Below, piece after piece: positions 10,483 through 21,804 of a DNA stretch of 64,000 nt; the first letter of the stretch is position 1; the number at the start of each line of letters is the position of its first letter. A program made the translations under genes and the position numbers. The stretch spans positions 2,294,001-2,358,000 of the forward strand of contig CM026562.1 of the NCBI GenBank assembly GCA_015143295.1. The letters are read 5' to 3'. A model generated the notes under the pieces. The model was not told the origin of the DNA and did not search any database. It saw only the letters and a list, made by a program, of their open reading frames with translations. The stretch comes from Tetracentron sinense. Its lineage: Eukaryota; Streptophyta; Magnoliopsida; Trochodendrales; Trochodendraceae.

Positions 10483-11837
10483 TCATTGAGACTGCAGCTG
10501 TTGTTGTTCCTGCTGCTGCTGATCGCCTTGACAACCCCAAACAATGTCTTTGAGAGCTGGCCTTATATCCTCTTGCATTATCTTCAGATACTCCAGTGTA
10601 TCTCTGCTAGACTTCTTCATCTCCACCAAATGAAAAGATGGAGTGACCTCAAAGATCTCTGCATCAATGGACAAGACCCCCTTCCTACCTTCCTTCGATC
10701 CCTCCAATTTCAACAACCCTCCATCCTTCTTCTTCACTTTCAGCTTCAGACACTTAGCAATGTCGTCCAGCTTAGAGATGATAACCGAGGCAGGCTTCCT
10801 GAATGTAAATCGTGCTTCTTTCTTATGGTCATTTTCCTCAAACAAACCAGACAAGTCAAAACCTGCCGAAAGGGAGATGATATCAAAAGCATTCAAGTTA
10901 GTAGGTTTGGCCAAGTCATGCTTTGTTTCAGCAGCAGTACTGCTATTCTCACAAGGACCAAAAATTGCATCCACATCTATAGAGCCAATTCCTTACCTTC
11001 AGTTTCAATTTTTGTTGGTTTGGAGTAGAACGCCCTTCTGAACCAAGAATTTTCCATTATTTTGTCAATGGAAATCCTAGTACTCGGGTTGGGATCCAAT
11101 ATCTTTGACAGTAGCTTTCGTACTTCTGATGAGAACCAGTTAGGGCACTTAAAAACTCCCTTACCAATCTTCCTATACATCTCCATCAAATTTGAATCGT
11201 GGAATGGGAGATAGCCAGCCATTAGAACAAATAAGATTACCCCGCAAGACCATGTGTCGGCTTTGGCTCCATCATAGCCTTTTCTGTTGATCACTTCCGG
11301 AGAAACATAGGCAGGCGTCCCACAAGTTGTGTGGAGTAACCCATCTTGACGCTTAGATTCAGCAATAGCGCTCAACCCAAAATCCGAAACCTTTAGATTC
11401 CCATTCTCATCTAACAGCAGGTTCTCTGGTTTCAAATCCCGGTGATAAACACCTCTACTGTGGCAGAAATCGACAGCGCTGATCAGCTGTTGGAAGTAAT
11501 TCCGTGCAACATCCTCCTTGAGCCTTCCTTTGGCTAACTTGTTAAAAAGCTCACCACCTTTAGCATATTCCATGACAAAGTAAATCTTGGTTTTGCTAGC
11601 CATGACCTCATAAACCTGCACCACGTTTGGGTGTCTAACCAGTCTCATTACAGATATCTCTCGCTTGATCTGCTCAATCAGCCCAACCTTCAAAACCTTC
11701 TCTTTGTTGATTACCTTAATGGCCACACTCTGGTTAGTTTTAAGGTTCCTTGCATAGTATACCTTAGCGAAGGTGCCTTGACCTAATAATCTTCCTAATT
11801 CATACCTTTGCATTAACACACTCCCTTTATTTTCCAT
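10483..11837 (-). pseudogene. CIPK: CBL-interacting protein kinase (SnRK3/CIPK), frameshifted before the NAF motif
   Basis: CIPKs are Ser/Thr kinases that calcineurin B-like calcium sensors recruit to control ion transport and stress responses. The first 286 residues are a complete kinase domain: Gly loop GQGTFAKV (19-26), ATP lysine K41, HRD 132-134, DFG 152-154, and [10 protein letters not shown] with SPE in place of the usual APE. A TAG stop at 10977-10979 follows GKELAL. Past an extra TA dinucleotide the frame resumes as DVDAIFGP and continues through the CBL-binding motif [12 protein letters not shown] and the PPI-like C-terminus, to a Gln-rich end (stop at 10483). Removing the 2 bases gives about 450 residues, the normal family length. 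The gene has no intron, as in the CIPK2/10/20 clade. It could be a pseudogene, a truncated active allele or an assembly error. Confidence 0.93.
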
Positions 11838-13077
11838 TTCAAGTAACCAAACCTAGTATGTAATACTACTTTCTCCGGCTAATACAATATAGTTTGTTTA
11901 CAGCAGGAGCTTTTATGTGTAGAAGGGCTCAACCGTCTTCACAAAGGTCGTGTTTTAAAATGAAAGTCGCTTTATAACTTGAAGCCCCATAGTGCTGGGC
12001 ATAAGGGATGTGATTTGATTTATATGTCCAATCTCATCAAGGATGAACAGAGGCAGCTCAAGTGGAGCTACAACCAAATCGACCTCAGAGACAGAATTCT
12101 CGATGTTCAAGCACATCTTTCAGCATTCCCTGGTTTTTGTCTTTCAATGAACTATAGAAAGCTGAAGAAAATGTAGAAGAGAAAAAGTTGGACCTTTGGC
12201 AGAGAAGCCGAAGAAATGAGCAGGAAATGGTCAAGGGTTCGATTTTCCAGCAAACACGGGATATAAACCTGAAAGAAAAGAATTATCTCAATGCTAGTAG
12301 TTACAAGAAAAGGCATGTATAAGGTTATTGGAACCATAAATAAGTGAATGGTTAAACATAAAATAAAAGGGAAATTCAACAACATGCTGGATCCAACAAC
12401 TGATTGCTGCCAACTTGTATTACCCATTTATCCAATAACTACTGCACAATTGTAAGGCTTGCTGCCGAAATAAAAGCACATTCTTTAAAAGCCTAAAAAT
12501 ATAGAACCCAATGCCTAACAAAAGAGCAAATTAAGACATAAAAAGTATATGCAAATAAAGTGCCACATGGAACTGTCTAAAATCAATATATAATTGCTTC
12601 AACAGTTTGATACTGATCTCCTATAATAAAAGAATATACAAATTCAAGAAAAGAGGAATCAGATTCTTCTGTCCTACATTTATTTCTTAAAACCAAAAGA
12701 AAACGATTTAGCAAAGACAGTTCAAGGAAACATATCCACATCTTAGAATGATAAGGAAGAAAACAATGCCTTTAAAGCCTTCTTGTATCTTAAAATGTGA
12801 AGCGAGAGATGAAAAACGTTTCTCCTCAAGAAAAGCTCAGTTCCAGAGAGTAATTTCCATTTTTTGCTCACAACATCAAAGAGAAGGAAAAACAAATGAG
12901 GACAATATCAACTTCATTCCCAGAAATGGTTGATTTCGAATCTTAGAAATTAAAAAATGATCAGATTTTCCTTCAAAAATAAGATGCAGAGATCTGATCG
13001 ACTAAGTAGGAGGCTGAAGCTGCTGAACATATTGAGAATTTATTAAGCAATCAATCAAAATTGTTTTTGAGTCATTG
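11838..13077. other. Region upstream of the CIPK gene, no other gene recognised
   Basis: This lies 5' of the minus-strand CIPK gene and should contain its promoter and leader. No clear TATA box could be fixed. Short frames such as 11979-12176 have no recognisable domain. Confidence 0.4.
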
Positions 13078-13640
13078 TTAACCCTAAGTCCTACGGGCAC
13101 CCTAGTTAGAGGTCCAACCTCTATCCCACCTCTATGATTTTCCCCCTAAGTCCTATGGCACCCTAGTTAGAGGTCTCACCTCTATTCCACCTTTGTGATT
13201 TTTCCCCTAAGTCCTACGGGTACCCTAGTTAGAGGTCTAACCTCTATCCCTCCTTTGCGATTTTTCCCCCAAGTCCTACGGGCACCCTAGTTAGAGGTCC
13301 AACCTCTATCCCACCATTGTGATTTTACACTAAGTCCTATGGGCACCCTAGTTAGAGGTCCAACCTCTATCTCGCCTTTGTGATTTTTCCCCTAAGTCCT
13401 ATGGGCACCCTAGTTAGAGTTCCAACCACCTTTGTGATTTTCCCCCTAAGTCCTACGGACACCCTAGTTAGAGATCCAACCTCTATCCCGCCTTTGTGAT
13501 TTTTCCCTTAAGTCCTACGGGCACCCTAGTTAGAGGACCATCCTCTATCCCGCCTTTGTGATTTTGTCCCCTAAGTCCTACGGGCACCCTAGTTAGAGGA
13601 TTACCCATCTTTCCCCTTTTTCCCCCTAGACCTTATAGGC
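13078..13640 (+). repeat. Minisatellite, about nine units of 61-63 bp
   Basis: Units built around CTAAGTCCTACGGGCACCCT then AGTTAGAGGTCCAACCTCTA repeat at about 13083, 13145, 13206, 13268, 13330, 13392, 13446, 13508 and 13571, with a decayed tenth at the end. The sixth unit is shorter because part of the CTCTATCC segment is missing. Units are contiguous without unique spacers, so this is not a CRISPR array. It lies just upstream of the Gypsy gag remnant and may be part of that element's leader. Confidence 0.93.
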
Positions 13641-13849
13641 TATCTTTGACTCATTTAAAAAAAAAAATAGAAACTAAAATTTTAGCTAAAGAAAATTCTC
13701 ACCAACAGAAGTGTCCATCATCAGAGATTTTCCTATATTTGATCTTTTAGTTCTTTGGTTTTCAAGTTATTCATAAAAGCTCCAAGGAAGGAAACATCGT
13801 CTTCATTGACTCAGCTTATCAGGAGCCCCTATTTACTGAGGTCTAGACA

Positions 13850-15700
13850 AAACATACTCGGGATGGAAAAATGAAATGTTCCTGTCTGAGCAAAATTTAA
13901 GCAAGAAACCAAGGCCGAGCTAGCCGAGGTAAAAAGCAACCTTCAGAACTTGACACTCATGATGCAACAACTCTTGGCTAAAATGAACCAGAACAAGAGA
14001 CCAGAGAACCTTGAAACATCTAATGTACCTCCCCCCAATTCTCCAAAGCAAACGCAGATAGATGCTTCGCCATCGCCTGGTCCAGGAAACACATGAGACA
14101 AAGTAAATCGGATCTACCTTGAAGAAGAAGAATGACGCCATGAAGGACCCAAGAGTGCGCTAGCCACACAGGAAGAAAAACTTGCAAAAGATCTGAGATT
14201 GTTCAGGCTTTGACCCATTTTCCAAGATTGGTATTGACGATCTCTGCCCATATTCCGTATCAAGTCTCTCGCCTAATTTGAGGATCCCTGAGTTCAGCAA
14301 ATACAGTAGCCAGGGCTGTCCTGTGGCACATTTAAACCCCTATGGAGGTTCATTGGGAATATATAGGAAGAATGAGTAGTTAATGTTGCAACTTTTTCAA
14401 ATAAGTCTATTAGAAGAAGCCCTTCAATGGTTCTCTCAACTTGATCGCACCAGAATTAAGTTTTGGATGGATCTAACAAAAATGTTTGTGGCTTAATATC
14501 GGTACAATACGGAGGTAATTCCCACCTGGTTAGATCTCCTCAAAATGGAGAAGAAAGCATTAGAATTCTTCAGGGAATATGCATATCGGTGGCACGATAT
14601 AGCCACCAAGGTCAGGCTCCCCATGATGGAAGAGGAGATGGTCAGCACTTTCATTTCAACGTTGAAGGCCCCGTATTACGATCATAGTTACCAGAGCGAG
14701 AAGCGAAAACGAGAAGTAAAGCGAAAGCGAGAAGCGGGAAGTGAGAAATGAGACTCAAAAAAGCCTTAGGAAACGGGAAGCGAGAAATAAGATATATTCT
14801 CCTCATTCCCATTATGTTATTATGAGTGGTTATATATTTGATTTAATCCTACATGAGATTTTTGTGAAAAAGTAGATCCCTTAGGTTCCAAACTGACGAT
14901 ACTTGCTTAGAGTCTACAACCCTAGGCTATAGACTATGGTATACCCCATCATTTCACACATATAACTCCCTTTGACCTTAAATGAGATGTGATGGAAACG
15001 AGCTTCCTAAGAAGCGAGTCCGTTCGAGGAAGCGAGCTTCCTAGGAAGCGAATCTGTCTGAGGAAGCAAGTTTGGGAAACGAGCTTTCGGGGAAGCGAGC
15101 TTCCCACTCTGTACATAGCTTCCCTGCAACTATGATTACGATTTCCTGGTAACGCAAATGAAGTCAAGCTTCGCAATTATTGTCCGATATGGGGATGACA
15201 TTGATGAAAAGGTTAGGACTGGGAGAATCATGAACTATACAACTTTTCAGAAGGTAATGTACTATCATGGTAGTGAGAATTCTGCCCCAACAAAAGCATA
15301 TGTGGGAAACTCTCGACCGTTTCATGTGCACTACCAACCTCAACCATCAATAACAGCGTAGGGATAAATGCAACCCACTCAAGTAGGAATGCCCCGACTG
15401 CAACAACTCGTGAATCAAAATTCGTTCTTGATGTATGATGAGGACATCGCAACTACCTCTCTGGAAATCAATGTTATAGACATGGAAGGATGCAATGTTG
15501 GCCCATCGCAATCTCGAACCCAATGTCAAATAAATTTGAACAAAAGTCAAGTCTCCCATATCTCCAACACCGTGTCAAAACGACAACCACCAGTTCAACA
15601 ACAGTTCGTCGTCTTGAACTGGCCATCCCCCATCATCATCTCACCTTGTTCCCTTCAATTGCAATAATATCCAACCAACGAAAAACGAAGTCTCAGGAGA
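13850..15700 (+). pseudogene. gag: Gypsy gag remnant, interrupted by a hAT-type element
   Basis: The frame from about 14290 reads PEFSKYSSQGCPVAHLNPYG, then EALQWFSQLDRTRIKFW, and further on KKALEFFREYAYRWHDIA and EEEMVSTFISTLKAPYYD. This is the classic Retrotrans_gag domain of plant Gypsy elements. It has in-frame stops (after GIYRKNE and after KMFVA). After the inserted element the same domain resumes with SSFAIIVRYGDDIDEKVRTGRI-like residues, and then degrades into a Gln/Pro-rich linker with more stops. It is not functional. Confidence 0.85.
14683..15134. mobile_element. Non-autonomous hAT-type element (452 bp) inside Gypsy gag
   Basis: The ends are imperfect inverted repeats: CATAGTTACCAG on the left, and CATAGTTGCAGG read inward on the other strand on the right. 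Exact 8-bp target duplications ATTACGAT flank it at 14675-14682 and 15135-15142, as made by hAT transposases. Removing the element and one duplication rejoins the gag frame directly (KAPYYD to FLVT). That is strong proof of the boundaries. The interior is rich in GCGAGAAGCGA/GGAAGCGAGCTTCC motifs and has no transposase. Confidence 0.92.
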
Positions 15701-15742
15701 GGTAGTTGTCGAGGTTGGCATTTTAAGTGAGTACAGACAAAC

Positions 15743-15935
15743 TTATAAATCAGACTTGACCAAAGAAAATGATAAAATTAGAGACGATGGGGAGGAAAGA
15801 GACAAAGGAGAAAAAGAAGAGGCCGAGAGAGAAAAGAATAAAAGAGAGGCTAGGAGAGAAAAGGAAGAAAGAGAAAAAAGAGAGAAAAAAAGAAGAGGAA
15901 GGAGAGAATGTGGAAAGAAAAGAATCTGAAAAAAC
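15743..15935. repeat. Purine-rich (GA) low-complexity tract
   Basis: The plus strand is almost pure A/G for about 150 bases (GAGAAAAAGAAGAGG-like). It produces spurious open frames on both strands and has no gene evidence. Confidence 0.8.
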
Positions 15936-16646
15936 AAAATGGTACAAGACATCTTTGAGCAGGTTAAGATAACAGAGCATTTCATCTTTGATCAATTACA
16001 ATATTCGAAATATCTGAATCTATTCATCCTATTATCAAATTTGTATTTCAATACCCTAAAAATTGAATTATTGTAAAAATATAATAATATTAATTATATA
16101 ATAATACTAATTGTTCGGATATTTAGTGGAGCAAATTTACCACTGTCCACAAGGAAAAGCATTTGAAGAAGACTAGGATGAAGTTTAGAATGGTCCGAAA
16201 GAAGGTTCAGACGATCAGGTATTTTTTTCTTGTGCAGGGATGAACGGCAGTCAATGGGACAATGAAAATTCAATCTATCCTTCAAGAGCAAATGAAAAGT
16301 TGAAGAATTGGGAAGTGGCTCCCATCTTATGGTGCAAGCTCGACCATACCCAGTGTTACCTAGCCACTTCAGTTTTCCCAAATTTTGCTGTGTCGACACT
16401 TGAACACGACATAACACTCCATGACACGACACTCCATGACACGACACGACACTCCTTGATACGTGCCTATACCATGTCATGGTAATATTAACATTATGAT
16501 TAGACGCATGGTGCTTCAAGTATGTCATGTCATTTTAAAAATACAATTACAATGAATTTTTTGTCAATTTGTGTTGTTTTTTTGGAAACATAGACGAAAT
16601 TTTATTAAGAGAGCAACAACAACAACAACGATCAATATGTACATGT

Positions 16647-19246
16647 TGTGAACACCCCATTTTTACACCCTTAAAATTCTTTTTCTAATTTAATTTAATT
16701 AATTATTTTTATATATTTCTTTAATTTATTTTTCATTTTGTTTTGATTATTTGTTTGGTTTCAAGAGAGAGAGAGATTGAGAGAGTTGGAGAAGGGCCCC
16801 AGGTCCAAGTCCAAGACCAAGACCAAACCCCATCCAATTCCTAAAAACCAAACCCAAATTCAATCCAGGGTCTTCTAAAGCCCATACCCATTTATATAAA
16901 ATCAAGAGTGGGGTATTCAAAACCCCAATCTCATTGGCGTGAGAGCAGCCTCACCACTCTCTCCTTCTCTTTCTCTTCTTCATCTTCGTACCGAGCTCTC
17001 TCTCTCCCTCTCCTGGTTCTCCTCTTCACCGGAGTTCTTCTCCATCTTCATACCCAAACACCACCGCCGGCAGCAGCTTCAACATCAACCACCATTCGTC
17101 GCCGGCGATCGTCTTTGGTCCTTTGAGTCACGTCGGCAGCAGCCCCCATTGCTAGGTCTGTAGAGACCACCTCGGCTACAGCACCTATACTCCTCCTCCA
17201 GGTTCTTCCCTTCATCGGTGGCAGCAGCCGAAGCCCAAGTTCTTCCCTCCGCTGGCTGCAGCAATTGAAGCACCCCTCTCGGTAATCACTCAAGCTCTCA
17301 TTCTCTCTATTTCAGTTTCTTTATCTAGATCTAGAAATTCCAGATCTAGATTCCTAGATCTATATCTCTAATTTCACCATCCCTCACCTCAGTCCGTCCA
17401 ACCGCAGCTCGTCTCAAGCTCCATTCCCATTGAGTTTCGCTGCCATCATCACCTCCAGCTCCAGCGAGCTTCATCTGCGGCAACAGCTGCAAGTCTACCA
17501 CCACTCTTCTTTCTTCTCCAATCAGATCTGATTTGTAATAGAAGGATCACCTCTGTCTTCACTATCATCGCAGCAGTCTCCTGAGTGTTTTATCTCCATC
17601 ATCAGAGCTCTCCTCCTGAAGCAGCATTTTCAAGCCACCATCCTTCCCCCTTCAACCCAACTGTGGACTGGTATTCTTTGTTTTTTTTACATTCTGTATG
17701 TATTTTATGTACTTCCGATTGATGATTGCATGTTTAGACCCGAGTAAAAGTCTAATGTTAAAAGAAGATCAAGCCTGGGTTAACTATTTTGTAATTTTAT
17801 AGCTAGAAGGGTTTGTCTGTCCAAAATTAAAATCAGGTTTTAAATTAGGGAGAGTTAAGTGGATCATTTTAAATCTAGAAGGCCGACCAGAATTTGAAAA
17901 CCTTGCCTTTCGCAAATTGTTTTGATTTCTGAAAACTGAATTTGATTTCTAAAATTGGAATTTATTCGGTTTTGTATAAAACTTGGAAAAATATGAGTGC
18001 AAATCGTTTAAAATCTGAGGGTTTTGTTTTTGTTCAAAGCATGCTTTAGATTGGGAGTTTTAATTGTAGCATAGTTGTTTAAGATCAGGTTTAGCCATGG
18101 AGCCAAGCTTGGTAATGACAATGGCTTTCCCCTTTTATTTAATTCTTATTCATTTCATTTAATCTATCTTTAAGGATAAAGTCACTCTTTTCTAAAATTG
18201 GATCGTTCTTACTCCTCTGTGAGGACTAAACCCAATCACAGATCTTTCTATTGTGCCAAAGTTAGGGGATTTTATTCAGGTCAATTAACCTTGATACAAT
18301 AGTTTTAGAGTTGGCCCGGACCTGATCTTCAGTTAACCTTTGATTGGGTCTTTTCAATATTTTAACCCGTTAATTGAGTCTTAGAGTATGTTAGTGAGCC
18401 AAAGTCAATTGATCATTAATGATCAATGGGCCTTGGCCCATTAGCTTCATTTTGACTTGGTGGTTAGCCATGACTATTTATTTATTATAATCCATGTATG
18501 TGTGTGCAACCATAGGATTAGGCTGTAGTTTATTTTTCCTTTTTGCCTACCTTGGGCGCTTAGGTTAGTTCTTGACTAGTTAAAACTTGCCAAAATTAAA
18601 AAATACAAAAAAATCAAAAAACACAAAATAACAAAAACATTCAAAAAAATCTAAAAGAAATCTACCTTAATAAGTGAACGCCCCCTAGAGCTCCACCACG
18701 AGCACCTAGCCACGCGACTATCTCCCGGAATGAGATTCATAAATCTCAATTCCACGTCCCCTCCCCAACTCAAACACGAGTTGGAAATGACCACACTCCG
18801 AAACGAGTATAAAAACAGTCACGGACCCCGAACTACTATGAGAGTCTGATTCCGACTAACCGGATAAGTAGGCAGCCCAATCAGGGTTCGACCCCAACCA
18901 AAAATAAACTTTTTTACACCCCCTGTTGATTTCGATTAGCAAAATTAATAAATTTTAGGAAATGTTAAGTGATTTTTTTTTATGTTTGATTTGGACCTAA
19001 TGAGTAGGTTACCATCATTGGATGGAGGTCCTGGGGTGCGTAACCCCTTCCCCAGGACCTAAAGGGATCTCTTACCTAGACTACTCTGGACCGTAGACCC
19101 CCTTATTTGGATTATCTCGGGATCCTACTTCCCCTAAGTAGGTGGCGACTCTTAGAATAAATTTAGCGTTATTCCTCTACTCTCGGACTTTGTCTCGACA
19201 CTTAGAGTTGAGAGGGGAGGAAATGCGGTAAATTTATGTGTTTACA
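16647..19246 (+). mobile_element. Solo LTR (2.6 kb) of a Gypsy element, nested in the hAT-type element
   Basis: The sequence starts TGTGAACACCCC and ends GTGTTTACA. Perfect 5-bp duplications CATGT flank it at 16642-16646 and 19247-19251. The distal part has the plant Gypsy LTR signature: a GGGGTGCGTAACCCCTTCCCC core and GGTGGCGACTCTT. A TATA-like box lies near 16891 and is followed by a CT-rich leader. No internal domain or second LTR is present, so it arose by LTR-LTR recombination. Confidence 0.88.
16891..16899 (+). promoter_or_regulatory. Probable TATA box of the solo LTR
   Basis: TTTATATAAA-type sequence lies about 245 bp inside the LTR and is followed by a CT-rich stretch that resembles a leader. 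This is inferred from position and sequence only. Confidence 0.5.
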
Positions 19247-20040
19247 CATGTCTCTCTTCTCTTCTCTCCTGTTGCTTATTTCAACTCCCTATATGAATAT
19301 TTTTTTATAACTTATGTATATACTTTTTTAAAACATTGGGGACTGGTGATCCACCTCTTTTTATTATTATTGTTATTTAAAAATTTTGAGTTATAAATTA
19401 TAATATATATATATATATATATTTAATCATTTTTAAAAATAGGTACATCCGTGCCGTAGTATTGGGATTTTCAGAGCTTGTCGTGCCGAACACTCCTAGA
19501 CACCTGGACACTTGGCACCCATACCACGTGCCTAGGTAACACTGACCATATCCCAACAGTTCCCAGAAAGCAAGGTTTCATTAGATGTTTGGTTACCACC
19601 CGAGGATAGGCCTTTGGTCTTAGGTGGTGTTGATTTAGAAGGCCACTTTTTTTTTTTTTTTTAAAAAGGGTGTGTTTTACTAGGCAATTTAAAAATAAAA
19701 AATAAAAAAATATTGTTTTTATTCACTAGTATTTTGTTTTGTTTTGAAAAAAAAAATCATTTGGAAAAATATGATAGAAAGAATTTGACTGAAATAAATG
19801 AAAATGGGTATATGGGAAAAATAGATCCTCTTAAGAAATCTCATATTTTTTGGATAGTCATGAGAAATGCTTTTAAGAGTTAAGACCAATGTAGGAGAAT
19901 CTGAATCCAAAATCCTAGGTTCAAAGGAGAAACCCAAGATGGTGACCATCAAAGTCCACCTCAATGCTAGACAGCAAGCTAATGTGATTGACATTTTGTT
20001 TGGTCATATGAAGACATGCAAATATAAGATCTTTAATGAA

Positions 20041-20410
20041 ATAACTTCAAGAACAAGCAGATGAAACCACTATGCGAGCAGTTCAAGATCACCCATCACA
20101 ATTCCTCCTGATATAGACCACAAGTGAATGGAGTTATAGAAGCAGCAAATAAGAACCTGAAGCAGATAATTGAAAGATGTTCATGCATATCGAATATCAG
20201 GTGGTGCAATTCCACGATGAAAGCCAAAATATGATGACACAAGTTTACCTCAAAGATGATGATGCTTCCAACACAAGTTATCGAGAATCCAAGCCAAATC
20301 ATCCCTACATAACCAGAAAGGTGTTTTCTGGTGGAGCTCTCATCATGACAAATGAAGAAGATTTTCCCGAGCCAAATAATTTTGTCTTTATCGAAAGGTA
20401 CTATGCATGA
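20041..20410 (+). pseudogene. Gypsy integrase C-terminal remnant
   Basis: Readable parts are CEQFKITHHNSS and YRPQVNGVIEAANKNLKQII (about 20070-20170), which match the end of the plant Gypsy integrase core. The stretch RKVFSGGALIMTNEEDFPEP then ERYYA (about 20318-20408) matches the usual C-terminal tail (FSGGALIL...KRYY). A stop and lost segments separate the parts. It marks the 3' end of pol and the plus orientation of the old element. Confidence 0.85.
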
Positions 20411-20576
20411 TCCAATCTTGAGTTACATGGTAAAATTTGAAAGGAAGAGAGGCCATCCTTGCATTTCTCCCATCAATATCATATATCATAGCCCCTTTGA
20501 GCCTTAACATTCGTTTCACACCTGAACTGGGACATTTTGCACCCACACTGGGGCATTTTGGGTACAACCGAGTAAA

Positions 20577-20835
20577 ACCGAAAGTTCAAGTTACCCCAGT
20601 GTCCATACACAGGGGCAGTTTTTTGTACTCCCGTGATCAATTATAAAAGAAAGAAAAAAAAAAGTCAATTGCTTCCGCCAAAATTCAAGGTACCCCAGTG
20701 TCCGTACATGTGCGGTTTTTTTTTGTCCCCCATGAAAAAAAAGAAGGGAAAATCAAAGCAGTACAAGTGGGTAAAAGCTAAAAGTTAGAGTTACTCCAGT
20801 GTCCATACATTGGGGCAGTTTTTTAAATGCCCTGG
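20577..20835 (+). repeat. Three about 100-bp repeats in the Gypsy 3' non-coding region
   Basis: Each unit has a core like GTTACCCCAGTGTCCATACA followed by GGGGCAGTTTTTT, at about 20590, 20690 and 20790. Copies are diverged. Such post-integrase tandem repeats are common in plant Tat-like Gypsy elements. Confidence 0.75.
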
Positions 20836-21459
20836 AAAAATGTTGGGGAAGAAAAAATAAGACAAACGGAAAAATAGTCTAAGGAGAAAAGGAACAAAAC
20901 CCAAAAGCAAGCAAATGTTTCAGTTCTTTCTAATTATCATAATCTTTGAGCTTTCATCATTTCTTTCAAAACTCTAACCATAGCCTATGTTTCGTCTTAC
21001 CATTAAAGTCCTCTCGGATCAATGATAATTATGGAATCTTAAAATTGGACTACGCATATGCATACATGAGTTTCAGGCGATGATGGATTAGAGTGACTGA
21101 GAGAAAGCTATAAAACATGACTTGAAAGGGCATAATGAAAACCCGAAAGGGCATTGCGAGTAAAAAAAAAAAAAAAGGTCAAGTCATGACAAGATCAAAT
21201 TATTGCGGGCATGATGAAAACCCTTTTGGGGGCATTAATGCGCAAAAATTACGCAAGCCAGACCTATTGAAAAAGGCACCAAAAAGAAAAGGAAAAGAAA
21301 CCAGCTAAGCAGTCAATTTCAGAGCATCACCATATCTCTTAATACTCGGGCTGGAAACCGTGCTACACTAAACTTTAGGTTTGTTTTTCGAACTTAATAT
21401 GCAAACCAATTGATAGTCTGATTTATTACATAATTATGATTGTTTGACCATTACTGCTA

Positions 21460-21740
21460 TGAAAAATGATGTATGCATCCCTCGATTTGAGTTAAAAAAA
21501 TTTTTAAAAAAAATTTTGAAAATTTTGTTTAAAAGCTTTCAAATATACCTTTACTACTACCCATTTGTGCAGGTTCGGATTGAACCTGTGAGGGAGTTTG
21601 AGGTCCATGATAGGCCTACATGCCAGACCTGTCTCCGTTTTCTTTTGCCTTTTTCTTACCAAGCTTTTAAAATATTTTGAAAAAATTGATGTTTGAAAAT
21701 GTTTGACTCAATAAGGATGCACACATCATTTTTTGCCTGT
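21460..21740. repeat. Imperfect inverted repeat, arms about 80 bp
   Basis: AAAAATGATGTATGCATCC at about 21463 pairs with AAAAATGATGTGTGCATCC read on the minus strand near 21731. Pairing extends through A/T-rich sequence to the AAAGCTT motifs near 21534 and 21661. The loop is about 115 bases. It lies upstream of the 3' LTR and could be a structured RNA segment of the Gypsy element or an old MITE. Confidence 0.65.
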
Positions 21741-21804
21741 AAAATCAGCTCGTGTCTATATTTTTTGCCGTTCTTTGCAAACAAATCCGACAAAGAGGGG
21801 TAGC

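Larger units (their letters stand above)
16351..19544. mobile_element. Non-autonomous hAT-type element split by a solo LTR
   Basis: The ends are inverted repeats: CAGTGTTACCTAGCCAC on the left, CAGTGTTACCTAGGCAC read from the other strand on the right. The flanking 8-mers ACCATACC (16343-16350) and ACCATATC (19545-19552) match at seven of eight bases. The element's own sequence is only about 590 bp (16351-16646 plus 19252-19544). The rest is the solo LTR. Near both ends are short GACACGACACTCC-like repeats, typical subterminal structure. No transposase was seen. Confidence 0.85.

Noticed and set aside
10474-11041. Plus-strand frames across 10474-11041
   Set aside because: They are antisense to the CIPK C-terminal coding region, which matches its family on the minus strand.
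13078-13640. Regularly spaced repeats that might suggest a CRISPR array
   Set aside because: The units are contiguous 61-63 bp tandem repeats without unique spacers, in plant DNA.
15743-15995. Overlapping Phe/Ser/Leu-rich and Lys/Glu-rich frames
   Set aside because: Both strands translate the same purine-rich low-complexity tract.
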